A stretch of 64,000 nucleotides of DNA from an uncultured Solirubrobacteraceae bacterium (lineage in GTDB: Bacteria > Actinomycetota > Thermoleophilia > Solirubrobacterales > Solirubrobacteraceae). The position numbers were made by a program, and so were the translations under genes. This document shows, one piece after another, positions 25,009 through 33,468 of the stretch; within the stretch, counting starts at the first letter, position 1, and each line of letters starts with the position of its first letter. The stretch spans positions 1-64,000 of the forward strand of contig CADCVQ010000070.1 in NCBI GenBank assembly GCA_902806175.1, in the 5' to 3' direction. The notes beneath the pieces are model-generated. The model was given only the letters and a program-made list of their open reading frames with translations. It did not search any database and was not told the origin of the DNA.

Positions 25009-26156
25009 TACGCCCCTAGGGCTTTGGCGATCACCATCTGCTGGATCTCGTCGGTGCCCTCGCCGATCGTGAGGATCTTCGCGTCGCGGTACATGCGGCA
25101 GACCGGGTACTCCTCGATGTAGCCGTAGCCGCCGTGGATCTGCACGGCCTCCTCGGCGCAGCGCACGGCGAGGCGACCGGTCTTGAGCTTGGCCTGCGCG
25201 GCGGCCAAGCTGAAGTCGCGGCCGGCGTCCTTCAGCAGCGCCGCGCGGTAGACGAGCAGCCGCCCGGCCTCGATCTCCGTCGCCATGTCGGCGAGCTTGA
25301 CCTGGATCGCCTGGAACTTCGAGATCGGCCTGCCGAACGCGCGCCGCTGCCTCGCGTACGCGAGCGCCTGGTCCAGGGCGCCCTGCGCGAGGCCGAGGCC
25401 CATCGCCGCGACGCCGATGCGGCCGATCGCGAGCACGTGCAGAAACTGCCTGAAGCCGTCGCCGCGCGGGCCGAGCAGGTTCTGCTCGGGCACGCGACAG
25501 TCGTCGAAGGTCAGCGGGCGCGTGTCGGAGGCGTGCCAGCCCATCTTGCGATACGGCTCGCCCTGCTCGTAGCCGGGCGTGCCGTTGGGCACGAGCAGGT
25601 TCGAGATCTCCGGCCCGCCCGCTGCTGCCTCCCCCGTCAGCGCCGTGATGGTGACGAGGCCCGAGATGCCCGTGCCGGCGTTCGTGATGAACTGCTTGGC
25701 GCCGTCGATCACCCACTCGCCGCCGTCGAGGCGGGCGCGCGTCTTCGTGTTCTGCGCGTCCGATCCGGCCTCGGCCTCGGTCAGCCCGAAGGCGCCGAGG
25801 ATCTCGCCGCTGCACAGTCGCGGCATCCAGTCCTGCTTGTGCTGCTCGCTGCCGTAGAGGTAGATCGGCTGCGTGCCCAGCGACGTGTGGGCGCAGAGCG
25901 TGATCGCGACGGAGGAGTCGACGCGGGTGAGCTCCTCGACGGCCAGCGCATAGGCGAGCGTGTCGCTGCCCGCGCCGCCGTAGCGCTCGGGGAACGGGAT
26001 CCCCATGAGGTTCAGGGCGCCGAGCTTGGCGATGATCTCGTAGGGGATCTGCTTCGAACGGTCAAGCTCCTCGGCGACGGGCGCCACCTCGCCCTCGGCG
26101 AAGTCGCGCACCGTGCGGCGCAGCAGCTCGTGATCGTCGGACAGATCGAAGTTCAT
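25008..26156 (-). CDS. Acyl-CoA dehydrogenase, probably isovaleryl-CoA dehydrogenase
   Basis: A 382-residue FAD enzyme with GAFGLTEAEAGSDAQNTKT and the C-terminal QIHGGYGYIEEYPVCRMYRD and ILTIGEGTDEIQQMVIA motifs. The operon context (HMG-CoA lyase, carboxylase beta) points to isovaleryl-CoA in leucine catabolism, although short-chain acyl-CoA is possible from sequence alone. The start MNFDLSDDHELLRRTV is the family start; an upstream ATG at 26198 would add a stretch that does not resemble the family. Divergent from tetR across a palindromic site. Confidence 0.92.
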   Translation of the reverse strand: MNFDLSDDHELLRRTVRDFAEGEVAPVAEELDRSKQIPYEIIAKLGALNLMGIPFPERYGGAGSDTLAYALAVEELTRVDSSVAITLCAHTSLGTQPIYLYGSEQHKQDWMPRLCSGEILGAFGLTEAEAGSDAQNTKTRARLDGGEWVIDGAKQFITNAGTGISGLVTITALTGEAAAGGPEISNLLVPNGTPGYEQGEPYRKMGWHASDTRPLTFDDCRVPEQNLLGPRGDGFRQFLHVLAIGRIGVAAMGLGLAQGALDQALAYARQRRAFGRPISKFQAIQVKLADMATEIEAGRLLVYRAALLKDAGRDFSLAAAQAKLKTGRLAVRCAEEAVQIHGGYGYIEEYPVCRMYRDAKILTIGEGTDEIQQMVIAKALGA

Positions 26157-26170
26157 GTGCGGGCCGAGTA

Positions 26171-26184
26171 TGAACGACCGTTCA
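26171..26184. promoter_or_regulatory. Palindromic operator between the leucine-degradation operon and tetR
   Basis: TGAACG-AC-CGTTCA is a 14-base inverted repeat 15 bases upstream of the acyl-CoA dehydrogenase start and 45 bases upstream of tetR. Its position suits autoregulation and control of the operon by the TetR protein, with an acyl-CoA as a plausible ligand. Confidence 0.6.
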
Positions 26185-26229
26185 CGCAGAAGCAACACCG
26201 TCCAGCCCGGTCCCGTAAGGTGTCAGCGC

Positions 26230-26844
26230 GTGGTAGTGAACATCCGCTCATCGAACCAGACGCGCGAGCGCATCCACGATGCCGGCCTGGCGCTCTTCAA
26301 CGAGCGCGGCTACACCGGCACGACGGTGCGCGAGCTCGCCGATGCCGTCGATCTGACGCCCGGCGCGATCTACAACCACTACCCCTCCAAGGAGTCGCTG
26401 CTGTTCGCGATCATCGATCGCGTCCACGACGAGGCCGACACGATCCTCAGCGAGACGCTGCGCGGCGTCGGCAACGACCCGGTCGCGCAGCTCGAGGCGC
26501 TGGCGTGCGCCTTCACGGCGTTTCACATCGCCCGCCCGCGCGAGACGCGGGTCGCCAATCGCGACTACATCTACCTGCCGTCCGGCGAGCGTGACAGCGT
26601 CGTTCGCCGCCGCCGCCGTGTCCGCGCGCTGTTTGCCGAGGTGCTGCGCGACGGCGAGCGCCGCGGCCACTTCTCCTTCGGCGATCTGGGCAGCGAGGAC
26701 GCCGTGCAGGCCGCCAGCATGGCGATCCTCAACATGGTCGTGCTCGTCGCCGAGTGGTTCGATCCGGCGGGCCCGCGCAGCGCGGACGACACGTCGGCGC
26801 TGCACGGCCGGCTCGCGCTGCGGATCGCGCGCGGCGGGCGCTGA
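26230..26844 (+). CDS. TetR-family transcriptional regulator
   Basis: A 204-residue regulator with an N-terminal TetR HTH: RIHDAGLALFNERGYTGTTV, then RELADAVDLTPGAIYNHYPS and KESLLFAIIDR. The C-terminal ligand domain resembles the TetR_C group found beside acyl-CoA dehydrogenase genes. TAAGGT ends 8 bases before GTG 26230, so the message is probably leaderless; GTG 26236 is an alternative start. It is divergent from the leucine-degradation operon and likely represses it in the absence of an acyl-CoA ligand (inference from context). Confidence 0.9.
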   Translation: MVVNIRSSNQTRERIHDAGLALFNERGYTGTTVRELADAVDLTPGAIYNHYPSKESLLFAIIDRVHDEADTILSETLRGVGNDPVAQLEALACAFTAFHIARPRETRVANRDYIYLPSGERDSVVRRRRRVRALFAEVLRDGERRGHFSFGDLGSEDAVQAASMAILNMVVLVAEWFDPAGPRSADDTSALHGRLALRIARGGR

Positions 26845-26854
26845 GCGCCCGCCG
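26832..26854. terminator. Bidirectional hairpin with the tetR stop codon as its loop
   Basis: CGGCGGGCGC-TGA-GCGCCCGCCG is a perfect 10-bp stem whose three-base loop is the tetR stop codon. It lies between convergent tetR and the small basic protein gene, so it can end both transcripts. Confidence 0.65.
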
Positions 26855-26859
26855 TCGGG

Positions 26860-27060
26860 TCAGCTGTCGGCGAGCGCCGGCTGACGCGTCGACTCGTCGC
26901 TCTCCTGGTCGGTGAGCGCGTCGTCGGTCGCGTCGACCGGATTGGCGGCCGCGTGCTTGCGCGCGTCCTTGCGGGCCTGCTTGTCCATCCGGCGCTCGCG
27001 CATCCGTCGCTCGCGATCGAGCTTTGCCATCGTGGTCTTCTTCTTGCCGCTTGATGCCAT
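26860..27060 (-). CDS. Small highly charged protein
   Basis: A 66-residue protein, Lys/Arg-rich in the first half (KLDRERRMRERRMDKQARKD) and acidic in the second. It looks helical and partly disordered, with no recognised domain. AAGGGAG 8 bases before the ATG supports translation. Function unknown; nucleic-acid binding by the basic half is possible. Confidence 0.65.
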   Translation of the reverse strand: MASSGKKKTTMAKLDRERRMRERRMDKQARKDARKHAAANPVDATDDALTDQESDESTRQPALADS

Positions 27061-27230
27061 GCGTGTGCTCCCTTGTCGTGGGCGCGAGCGGTACCGAGAG
27101 GCGCTCTGTGCCTTGCGTCGGTGTGTGCAGTCGCAGCCAGGTGCGGGTGACGACGATCGGTGCCGTTTCAGAACCCTTCTTGAGAGTCTATGCCACGCGA
27201 CGGGCGAGTCCGCCCGGCTCGCGGCATGCA

Positions 27231-27800
27231 CTATTGCGGCGGGTCGACGATCCGCCCTAGGGTCTGCCCGAGTTCATCGACGATCTCCTGCACTGCCGTG
27301 CCCACATCGCCAACCGTGTCCTTCAGCTTGTTGCCAAGCACCTGCGTGCGCTCCTTCGCCGTCGGCCCGCGAGCCGTGACCGGCGGCGGCGGGGGCGGGG
27401 GCGGCGGGTCGATGACGGGCGGCTCGGGCGGGCGCACGATCGCCGGCCCCTGCGGATCGATGGCCGGCCGGCGGTCCGGCGACCTCGCGGACGGCGGCCG
27501 TCGTGCGCTGCGGCGAGCGCTCGAACGCTCGCGGGGCTGCGCTCGCAGCCGCGCGTTCTCGTCGGCGTCGACGGGCGCAACCGGCGCGACGTCACGCCCC
27601 TGCGCCGGATCGGCCGACGCGAGGCGCTCTGCAGGGGTCACCTGCGGCCCCGTCAGCAGCTGGCCCAGCGACCCGAGTCCGCCGAAGCCGCCCGCGCCGA
27701 TCAGCACCACGACGAGCGCTGCGACGATCGCTGCGGGCACGAGCGCCGCGGCCGTCCCGGCCTTGAGCAACTGGCGCAGCCATGCGCCGACGAGATCCAT
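27231..27800 (-). CDS. Membrane-anchored proline-rich protein
   Basis: A 189-residue protein with one N-terminal membrane segment (AALVPAAIVAALVVVLIG, about 19-36), an Arg-rich linker, a run of nine prolines near 140, and a C-terminal amphipathic helix (NKLKDTVGDVGTAVQEIVDE). It is divergent from the hybrid kinase gene with 6 bases between the start codons. It could have a role at the envelope near that sensor, but I do not recognise a family. Confidence 0.65.
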   Translation of the reverse strand: MDLVGAWLRQLLKAGTAAALVPAAIVAALVVVLIGAGGFGGLGSLGQLLTGPQVTPAERLASADPAQGRDVAPVAPVDADENARLRAQPRERSSARRSARRPPSARSPDRRPAIDPQGPAIVRPPEPPVIDPPPPPPPPPVTARGPTAKERTQVLGNKLKDTVGDVGTAVQEIVDELGQTLGRIVDPPQ

Positions 27801-27806
27801 ATCCGG

Positions 27807-30314
27807 ATGATAGGCGCGCCGCAGGTCTCCGCGAGGCGCTCGATCGCCCGCACCCTGCGGCTCGCGCTGCTCGGGCTGACGATCGTGCTGGCGATCATCG
27901 GCGCAATCGGCATCGCGGCGCTCTACGACGCCCGCCAGACCTACGAGAACGAGCTCACCGCGGCGTCCGCGCTCGAGGTCTCGGCGGCCAATCTGCTCGC
28001 CGCCACGGTCGCGCTCGAGGCCAACCTCGCACGGCCGCGCTCGCGCCGCGCGGCGCGCTTCGTGCAGAGCGCGGCGCGCAGCTTCGAGGACGCCGCCGGG
28101 CGCCTGGAGCGGCTGTCGCGCGACGACGCGGCAACCCGGGCGCTGGCCCGCCGGCTCACCCCCGCGCGGCGGGCTGCCCGCGGCCTCGCCGTGCACCCGA
28201 CGATCGCCGCGACGCGGACGTCGGCGCGCCGCGACCTGCCCGCCGTGCGCGCGGCCGTGCAGCAAGTCGCCGCCCGCCAGGGAGCCCGCCGCGAAGCCGC
28301 GCGCGACACCGCTCAGCGCCGCTCCAGGACGGCGCTCATCACGATCGCGCTCGGCGCCGGGCTCGCGCTCGCCGGCGTGCTCGCCTTCCTCACGCTGCTG
28401 ATCGGCGCGATGCGCCGGCCGCTCGACGACCTCGTCGTCGCGACGCGGCGGATGTCCGCGGGCGACCTGCGCGCGCGCGTGGAGGCGACGGGGCCGAAGG
28501 AGCTGCAGGAGCTCGGCGTCGCGTTCAACGCGATGGGCGCCGAACTGGCAACGGCCAGCGAGCGCCTCGAGACGCAGCGCCAGCGCCTCGCGACGACGAT
28601 CCAGAGCCTCGGCGACGGCCTGGTGATGTGCGACAACGGCGACCGCGTCACCTCGATGAACCCGCGCGCGAGCGAGCTCGTGCCGGGGCTGCGGGTCGGC
28701 TGCGCCGCGCACGGGCCCGACAGCCCGCTGCCGCCGCTCGCCGAGGCGCTGGCGGGCGAGGTCACGCTGCGCCGCGGGGACGACCTCGCACTCGCGGTCA
28801 CCGCGGCACGTCTCGCCGGACCCGACGGCGGCACCGTCTGGACGCTGCGCGACATCACCGAGCGCGCACGCCTGGAGCAGGCCAAGAGCGACTTCGTCGC
28901 AACCGCGTCGCACGAGCTGCGCAGCCCGCTGACGTCGATCAAGGGCTTCATCGAGCTGCTCGAGCAGACGAACTCCGAGAACCTCTCCGAGCGCCAGCGC
29001 GAGTTCATCGCGATCGTCCTGAAGTCCACGGACCGGCTCGTCGAGCTCGTCAACGACCTGCTCGACATCGCCCGCATCGAGTCCGGCCAGTTCGAGATCC
29101 ACACCCGCAGCGTCGACCTGCGCGAGACGATCGAGGAGGTCGCCGCGCTGATGGCGCCGCGCCTGGAGGGCAAGCGCCAGCGCCTGGAGGTGCAGATCTA
29201 CGATCCGCGCCCTCCCGCGCTCGCCGATCCGGCGCGCATGCGCCAGGTCGTGACGAACCTCGTGACGAACGCCCACCTCTACACAGAGGAGCAGGGCACG
29301 ATCACGCTGCGCCTCGAAGGCGATGCGCGCGAGACGAAGATCACGGTCGCCGACACGGGCCGCGGCATGGCTCCCGAGGATGCGCGCAGGGTCTTCGATC
29401 GCTTCTACCGCGGCTCGGCGGATGAGCGCAAGAGCCCGGGCACCGGCCTCGGCCTGGCGATCGTGAAGTCGCTCGTCGACATGCACGGCGGCACGATCGA
29501 CGTCGCGAGCGAGCTCGGGCGCGGCACGACGTTCATGGTCCGGTTGCCCGCGACGACGATCGGCGACGGACGTCCCGCTCCGGCCGCCGTGATCGCGCAC
29601 ACCGGCATCGGCGCTCGGCGCGTGCTGATCGTCGACGACGAGCCCGCGCTGGCGACGCTGATCGCCCAGCAGCTGCAGCCGCTGGACGTGCAGACCGTGC
29701 AGGTCAACTCCGGCGCGGAGGCGATCGCGCGGCTGCGCGCCGAGCACTTCGACGCGATGACGCTCGACATCCTGATGCCCGGGATGAACGGCTTCGACGT
29801 CCTCAACGCGGTCCGCGGCGACCCGCAGCTGCGCGATATCCCGGTGATCTTCGTGTCGGTGTCCGAGCGCGCGCCGGAGCTCGAAGGCGAGTGGGCGGTC
29901 CCCAAGCCGATCGACCGCCGGCGTCTGATCGACGTGCTCGACGCGGCGATCCAGGCCAAGCGCTCGCGCGTGCTCGTCGTCGCGCCCGACGCGCTGCGCG
30001 ACGCGCTCGCGCCGTCGCTGGCGGCGCTCGGCATCGACCATCGCTGGGAGACGACCGCCGAAGGGGCGGCACGCGCCGGCGCCGAGGAGCTCTTCGAGGT
30101 TGCACTCGTGCATGCAAGCCTGGCCACGACGAGCGCGTTGTTGGACGGCAGCGGCCTGCGCGGGCGCCGGCGCGGTCGTTCGGTCATCCTCTTCTCGACG
30201 GACGGCGCGGGGCAGAACACGTCGGTCGGAGTCGGAATGCCGGTGCTCGGCATCACGCAGGCGGTCAGCGCGCTGCGCTCGGCGCTCGGCGAGGCACCCA
30301 CGGCTGGAGGATGA
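27807..30314 (+). CDS. Membrane hybrid sensor histidine kinase with two receiver-like domains
   Basis: An 835-residue kinase. Two membrane segments (about 18-42 and 175-200) enclose an extracytoplasmic helical sensor. HAMP follows (MRRPLDDLVVATRRMSAGDL), then a PAS-like segment, HisKA with phospho-His369 in ATASHELRSPLTSI, HATPase_c with N box NLVTNAHLY and G boxes DTGRGM and GTGLGLAIVKS, a receiver with Asp654 (FDAMTLDILMPGMNG), and a C-terminal receiver-like domain without a clear phospho-Asp. It is followed at once by the HD-GYP gene. The signal is unknown. Confidence 0.92.
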   Translation: MIGAPQVSARRSIARTLRLALLGLTIVLAIIGAIGIAALYDARQTYENELTAASALEVSAANLLAATVALEANLARPRSRRAARFVQSAARSFEDAAGRLERLSRDDAATRALARRLTPARRAARGLAVHPTIAATRTSARRDLPAVRAAVQQVAARQGARREAARDTAQRRSRTALITIALGAGLALAGVLAFLTLLIGAMRRPLDDLVVATRRMSAGDLRARVEATGPKELQELGVAFNAMGAELATASERLETQRQRLATTIQSLGDGLVMCDNGDRVTSMNPRASELVPGLRVGCAAHGPDSPLPPLAEALAGEVTLRRGDDLALAVTAARLAGPDGGTVWTLRDITERARLEQAKSDFVATASHELRSPLTSIKGFIELLEQTNSENLSERQREFIAIVLKSTDRLVELVNDLLDIARIESGQFEIHTRSVDLRETIEEVAALMAPRLEGKRQRLEVQIYDPRPPALADPARMRQVVTNLVTNAHLYTEEQGTITLRLEGDARETKITVADTGRGMAPEDARRVFDRFYRGSADERKSPGTGLGLAIVKSLVDMHGGTIDVASELGRGTTFMVRLPATTIGDGRPAPAAVIAHTGIGARRVLIVDDEPALATLIAQQLQPLDVQTVQVNSGAEAIARLRAEHFDAMTLDILMPGMNGFDVLNAVRGDPQLRDIPVIFVSVSERAPELEGEWAVPKPIDRRRLIDVLDAAIQAKRSRVLVVAPDALRDALAPSLAALGIDHRWETTAEGAARAGAEELFEVALVHASLATTSALLDGSGLRGRRRGRSVILFSTDGAGQNTSVGVGMPVLGITQAVSALRSALGEAPTAGG

Positions 30315-31069
30315 TGAACGCGGTGAACACCGAGCAGCAGCTTCAGAAGCGGATCTCAGAGCTCGAATCCGAGCTGGCCAAGCGCGCACGCGATGCCGCC
30401 GAGAAGGAAAAGCAGCTCGAGCGCTACGCGGCCGATCTGCGCGAGACCTTCAAGCAGGAGCGCGCCCGCTCCCAGCAGCTGCGCGAGTCCTACATGCTCA
30501 CCGTGCGCGCGCTCGCAAGCGCCGTCGAGGCACGCGACTCCTACACGGCTCGCCACGCCGAGCGCGTCGCCGCCTACGGGCTGCAGCTGGCCGACACCTA
30601 CGGCATGCGCCTCGGGGACGATCCCGAGATCGAGTTTGGCTTCCTGCTGCACGACGCCGGCAAGATCGCGGTCCCCGACGCCATCCTCCTCAAGCCCGGG
30701 CGCCTGACGCACAGCGAGCGCCGGATCATCGAGGAACATCCCGCCAACGGCGCGAACATCGTGCGCGACATCGCGTTTCTCGGGGCGGCCCGTGACGTCA
30801 TCCGCCACCACCACGAGCGCTGGGACGGCACCGGCTACCCGGACAAGCTGGCCGGCGAGGAGATCCCGCTCGCAGCGCGGATCTTCGCGGTGGTCGACGT
30901 GCTCGATGCGCTGACGACGGAGCGTCCCTACCGGCGGGCATCGACGATCGCGGAGGCGCGTGTGATCATCCTGCAACAGGTGGGCACGCACTTCGATCCG
31001 ACGGTCATCGAGGCGTTCCAGCAGATGTCGGACGCCGAGATCGAACGCATCAAGCTGAGAATCGGCTGA
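30311..31069 (+). CDS. HD-GYP domain protein, cyclic-di-GMP phosphodiesterase-like
   Basis: A 252-residue cytosolic protein. The first 60 residues form a coiled coil (heptad-like Leu/Glu/Lys). The HD-GYP domain has HAERVAAYGL, the HD pair in LLHDAGKIAVPDAIL, HHHERWDGTGYP (the GYP motif) and DVLDALTTERPYR. Such proteins cleave c-di-GMP or serve as output modules. The start overlaps the kinase stop (ATGATGA; ATG 30314 is equally possible), and the receiver gene overlaps its own stop. Confidence 0.9.
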   Translation: MMNAVNTEQQLQKRISELESELAKRARDAAEKEKQLERYAADLRETFKQERARSQQLRESYMLTVRALASAVEARDSYTARHAERVAAYGLQLADTYGMRLGDDPEIEFGFLLHDAGKIAVPDAILLKPGRLTHSERRIIEEHPANGANIVRDIAFLGAARDVIRHHHERWDGTGYPDKLAGEEIPLAARIFAVVDVLDALTTERPYRRASTIAEARVIILQQVGTHFDPTVIEAFQQMSDAEIERIKLRIG

Positions 31070-31455
31070 TGGCCGCACAGCACACGGTGTTGATCGTCGA
31101 CGACGACCCGTTCATCCGCAGGCTGATCGTGACGACCCTGGAGGGCGTCTCGACCTTTGACCTGCACGAGGCCTGCGACGGCGAGGACGCGGTGCAGGCC
31201 GCGCGTCGCGAGGCCCCGCGCCTGGTCTTCCTGGACATCGACATGCCGCGCCTGGACGGGATCGAGGCCTGCCGCCAGATGCGCGGCCAGCCGACGATGG
31301 CGGGCGCGAAGATCGTGATGCTGACGGCGTCGGCCGATGACAGCGCGCGCGAACGGGCCACCGCCGCGGGCGCCGATCGCTTTCTGACGAAGCCGTTCAG
31401 CCCGCTGGACCTGCTGCGGCTCGTCGACGAACTCGACAACGGCATGGCCAGATGA
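31069..31455 (+). CDS. Single-domain response regulator (CheY-like)
   Basis: A 128-residue receiver with acidic pocket DDDPF (11-13), phospho-Asp56 in LVFLDIDMPRLDG, Thr in MLTASADD and Lys in LTKPFSPLDLL. There is no output domain, so it acts by protein contact. The TGATG overlap with the HD-GYP gene indicates coupled translation. It is a likely phosphoacceptor of the hybrid kinase. Confidence 0.92.
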   Translation: MAAQHTVLIVDDDPFIRRLIVTTLEGVSTFDLHEACDGEDAVQAARREAPRLVFLDIDMPRLDGIEACRQMRGQPTMAGAKIVMLTASADDSARERATAAGADRFLTKPFSPLDLLRLVDELDNGMAR

Positions 31456-31500
31456 CGCGACGGATGTCGACCGCGGTCGTGGTGTGAGCGCGGGGCGGGG

Positions 31501-31848
31501 CTACGCGCCGAGCGGGCGGCGCAGGTCCGGATCGGGGCCCTGCAGGGTGACGTCGATGTGCAGCGTGCGCGTGCGCAGCAGCTCGGGAAGCATCTCGGCG
31601 ACGATCTGCGACGCGCGCTGGACGGCGTCCCAGGCCGTGGGCGCCTCGAGCTCCAGCCAGCTGAGCTTCAGCTCGCTGTGATCGATCTGCATCTGCAGGT
31701 CGGCGGCGGGCAGCTGGCTGACGGGGCGCTCGCCCGCCGCGTCTGACAACAGCCAGTCGTCGATGACGCCCTTCGCGCGCATCGCCCAGCGCATCTCGGC
31801 CGGGATGACGAAGTTCACCTCGAAGATGACCGGCGGCAGCGCGGCCAT
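31501..31848 (-). CDS. Conserved hypothetical protein
   Basis: A 115-residue protein starting MAALPPVIFEVNFVIPAEMRW. The sequence is of mixed alpha/beta type with no recognised domain. The ATG overlaps the stop of the lipoprotein gene by ATGA, so the two form an operon. Function unknown. Confidence 0.65.
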   Translation of the reverse strand: MAALPPVIFEVNFVIPAEMRWAMRAKGVIDDWLLSDAAGERPVSQLPAADLQMQIDHSELKLSWLELEAPTAWDAVQRASQIVAEMLPELLRTRTLHIDVTLQGPDPDLRRPLGA

Positions 31849-32264
31849 CAGCGCATGAACAGCCCGCCGGTGATCTTCCACTCGTCCGACAGCTTCTCCA
31901 GCTCGACGTCGGTCCCCGCACCCGTGACGGCGACGATGGCCTTGTCGCCGGTGATCCTCGCCTCCTCGACCTCGCCGTCCCTGAGCACGGCCCGGATCGG
32001 CTCGGTGAGCTGCGCGTGGACCTTGACGATCGCCTCCTCGCACGTCGCGGCCCTCACGGGCTGGATGATCGGCGGGTCGTTGGCGATCACCTTCAGGAGC
32101 TTGCGCTTGGCGGGCTCCGTGAGCTGCGCGCAGACCTTCTTCTCGTCGCCCTCGGCGAGGCCGCTGACCGCCTTGCTCGTGACCTCCTCCGGGCTCGGGG
32201 AGTCCTCGCCGCAGCCGGCGCCGAGCAGGGCGAGCAGGAGGATGGCGAGGAGCGCTGGGCGCAT
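31848..32264 (-). CDS. Predicted lipoprotein
   Basis: A 138-residue protein with an N-terminal signal and the lipobox LLGAGC, so Cys18 is probably lipidated. The mature part (KVCAQLTEPAKRKL, ARITGDKAIVAVTGAG, EWKITGGLF) resembles NTF2/DUF4878-like lumazine-type small domains of actinobacterial lipoproteins. TAGCCT ends 7 bases before the ATG, giving a leaderless start. It is followed in an operon by the 31501 gene. Confidence 0.75.
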   Translation of the reverse strand: MRPALLAILLLALLGAGCGEDSPSPEEVTSKAVSGLAEGDEKKVCAQLTEPAKRKLLKVIANDPPIIQPVRAATCEEAIVKVHAQLTEPIRAVLRDGEVEEARITGDKAIVAVTGAGTDVELEKLSDEWKITGGLFMR

Positions 32265-32323
32265 CGGCGCGAGGCTACCCCCTCGGCGCGCGCGCGGCAC
32301 GCGTTTGCCGGTACGTTCCCGGC

Positions 32324-32659
32324 GTGGCCATGACGCTCGACGAGGCCCTGCTCTCGCTCAACGACCGCCTCGGCCACGAGGTGACGGCGTGGGTGGAGGT
32401 CGCGCACGACACGCCGCTGCTGATCGCGTCGGGGCTGCTGGAGAACTGGAGCCAGGAGACGACCGGCCTGCCGGTCGAAGCCGCCCCGAGCCACTTCGAC
32501 CTGCGCGGCCACTACTCGATCGCCGATGCGCGCTTTGACCTCAGCGAGGCTCCGGTCGACTCCGTCAGCGAGCGTCCGGACGGCCTGACGTTCCGCATCC
32601 GGGGCGGGGTGCGGCTCGTCGTGACCTGGCAGCCGGTGCTCGGCGAGGACGCGACCTAG
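32324..32659 (+). CDS. Conserved hypothetical protein
   Basis: A 111-residue protein beginning at GTG 32324, chosen because TACGTT ends 6 bases upstream; the next possible start is ATG 32330. It reads as a small beta-rich domain (AWVEVAHDTPLLIASGLLEN, LTFRIRGGVRLVVTWQP) with no family I can name. The stop codon lies in the CTAGTGG repeat described separately. Confidence 0.6.
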   Translation: MAMTLDEALLSLNDRLGHEVTAWVEVAHDTPLLIASGLLENWSQETTGLPVEAAPSHFDLRGHYSIADARFDLSEAPVDSVSERPDGLTFRIRGGVRLVVTWQPVLGEDAT

Positions 32660-32728
32660 TGGCCCGTGACGAGACGGACCACTACTAGTGGGCCGCCGAC
32701 AAACGTTGCGTGGGCGACCCACTAGTGG
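32655..32728. repeat. CTAGTGGG inverted repeats after the 32324 gene
   Basis: CTAGTGGG at 32686-32693 and its complement CCCACTAG at 32718-32725 can pair across 24 bases; a further CTAGTGG overlaps the stop codon at 32656 and pairs with CCACTA at about 32679. The same arms recur at 33915-33926 and 57280-57302, each at the end of a gene. Probably a terminator class. The rest of 32660-32887 holds nothing else I can identify. Confidence 0.5.
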
Positions 32729-32887
32729 ACCCGTCCGCAAGTTCTGCGGGTTTTCCGGGCGCCCGATCCGCGCCTGACGTCCGCCGGCGCCCGCCGGCGT
32801 GCCACCAGCACGAAGGCGGGACACCGTCGACCGTCAGATCACGGCCGGGCATCCCGCAAAACCTCGCACAACTTCCGGACGCGCCCA

Positions 32888-33424
32888 CTAGCTTGGAGCG
32901 GAGCCCGGTCCGGCCCCGCGGACGGCGACGACGAACGCCGCGACGCGTGCGGCGAGCGCGCGGCACTCCTCGTCGTCGAAGCCCGACAGCCGCTCGGCGA
33001 GCGGGCCGAGCGACTCGGTCGCCGTCAGCAGCTGCGCGGCGATGCCGCGCTTGAAGCTCTTCTCGACGTGCAGCAGCTCGCGCGGGCCGACCGTCTCGGG
33101 CAGAAACGGCAGCGGCGTCTCGGTGACGATCGGCAGGTCGTAGCTGATGCCCTCCGGCAGCTGTGCCTCGGCGTCGGCGGCGAGCTCGGCGAGCTCCGTG
33201 CGCAGGGCGCGGATCGTCTCGGTCTGCGCATTGGCGGTCGCGCGCGCATCCTTCATCTCGTCGTCCTCGTCGTCGCGGCCGAGCGCCTGCGCGGCGTCGG
33301 TCAGCCACTCGGTGTGGTGGCGCATCACCGCGTCGAACGCAAACAGCGCCGAGAGCCCGCCGCTGGCGTCGGCAAGCGTCAGCAGGGCCTGGTCGGGCGG
33401 TACCGCGAAGCGCAGGGCGGACAT
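32888..33424 (-). CDS. Hypothetical protein with coiled-coil segment
   Basis: A 178-residue protein with no recognised domain. Residues about 50-85 ([20 protein letters not shown] and on) are likely coiled coil, and the rest is mainly helical with a Gly/Ala-rich C-terminus. TACCGT ends 9 bases before the ATG, suggesting a near-leaderless message. Divergent from rnhA. Function unknown. Confidence 0.6.
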   Translation of the reverse strand: MSALRFAVPPDQALLTLADASGGLSALFAFDAVMRHHTEWLTDAAQALGRDDEDDEMKDARATANAQTETIRALRTELAELAADAEAQLPEGISYDLPIVTETPLPFLPETVGPRELLHVEKSFKRGIAAQLLTATESLGPLAERLSGFDDEECRALAARVAAFVVAVRGAGPGSAPS

Positions 33425-33468
33425 GCTGCTGGGACGGTACTGCGTGCCCGGCGCCTACCGTTTCGGTC

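Noticed and set aside
28313-30301. Long minus-strand frames opposite the hybrid kinase
   Set aside because: They mirror codon positions of the kinase gene, have Ser/Arg-rich products with no recognisable domain and are typical shadows in GC-rich DNA.
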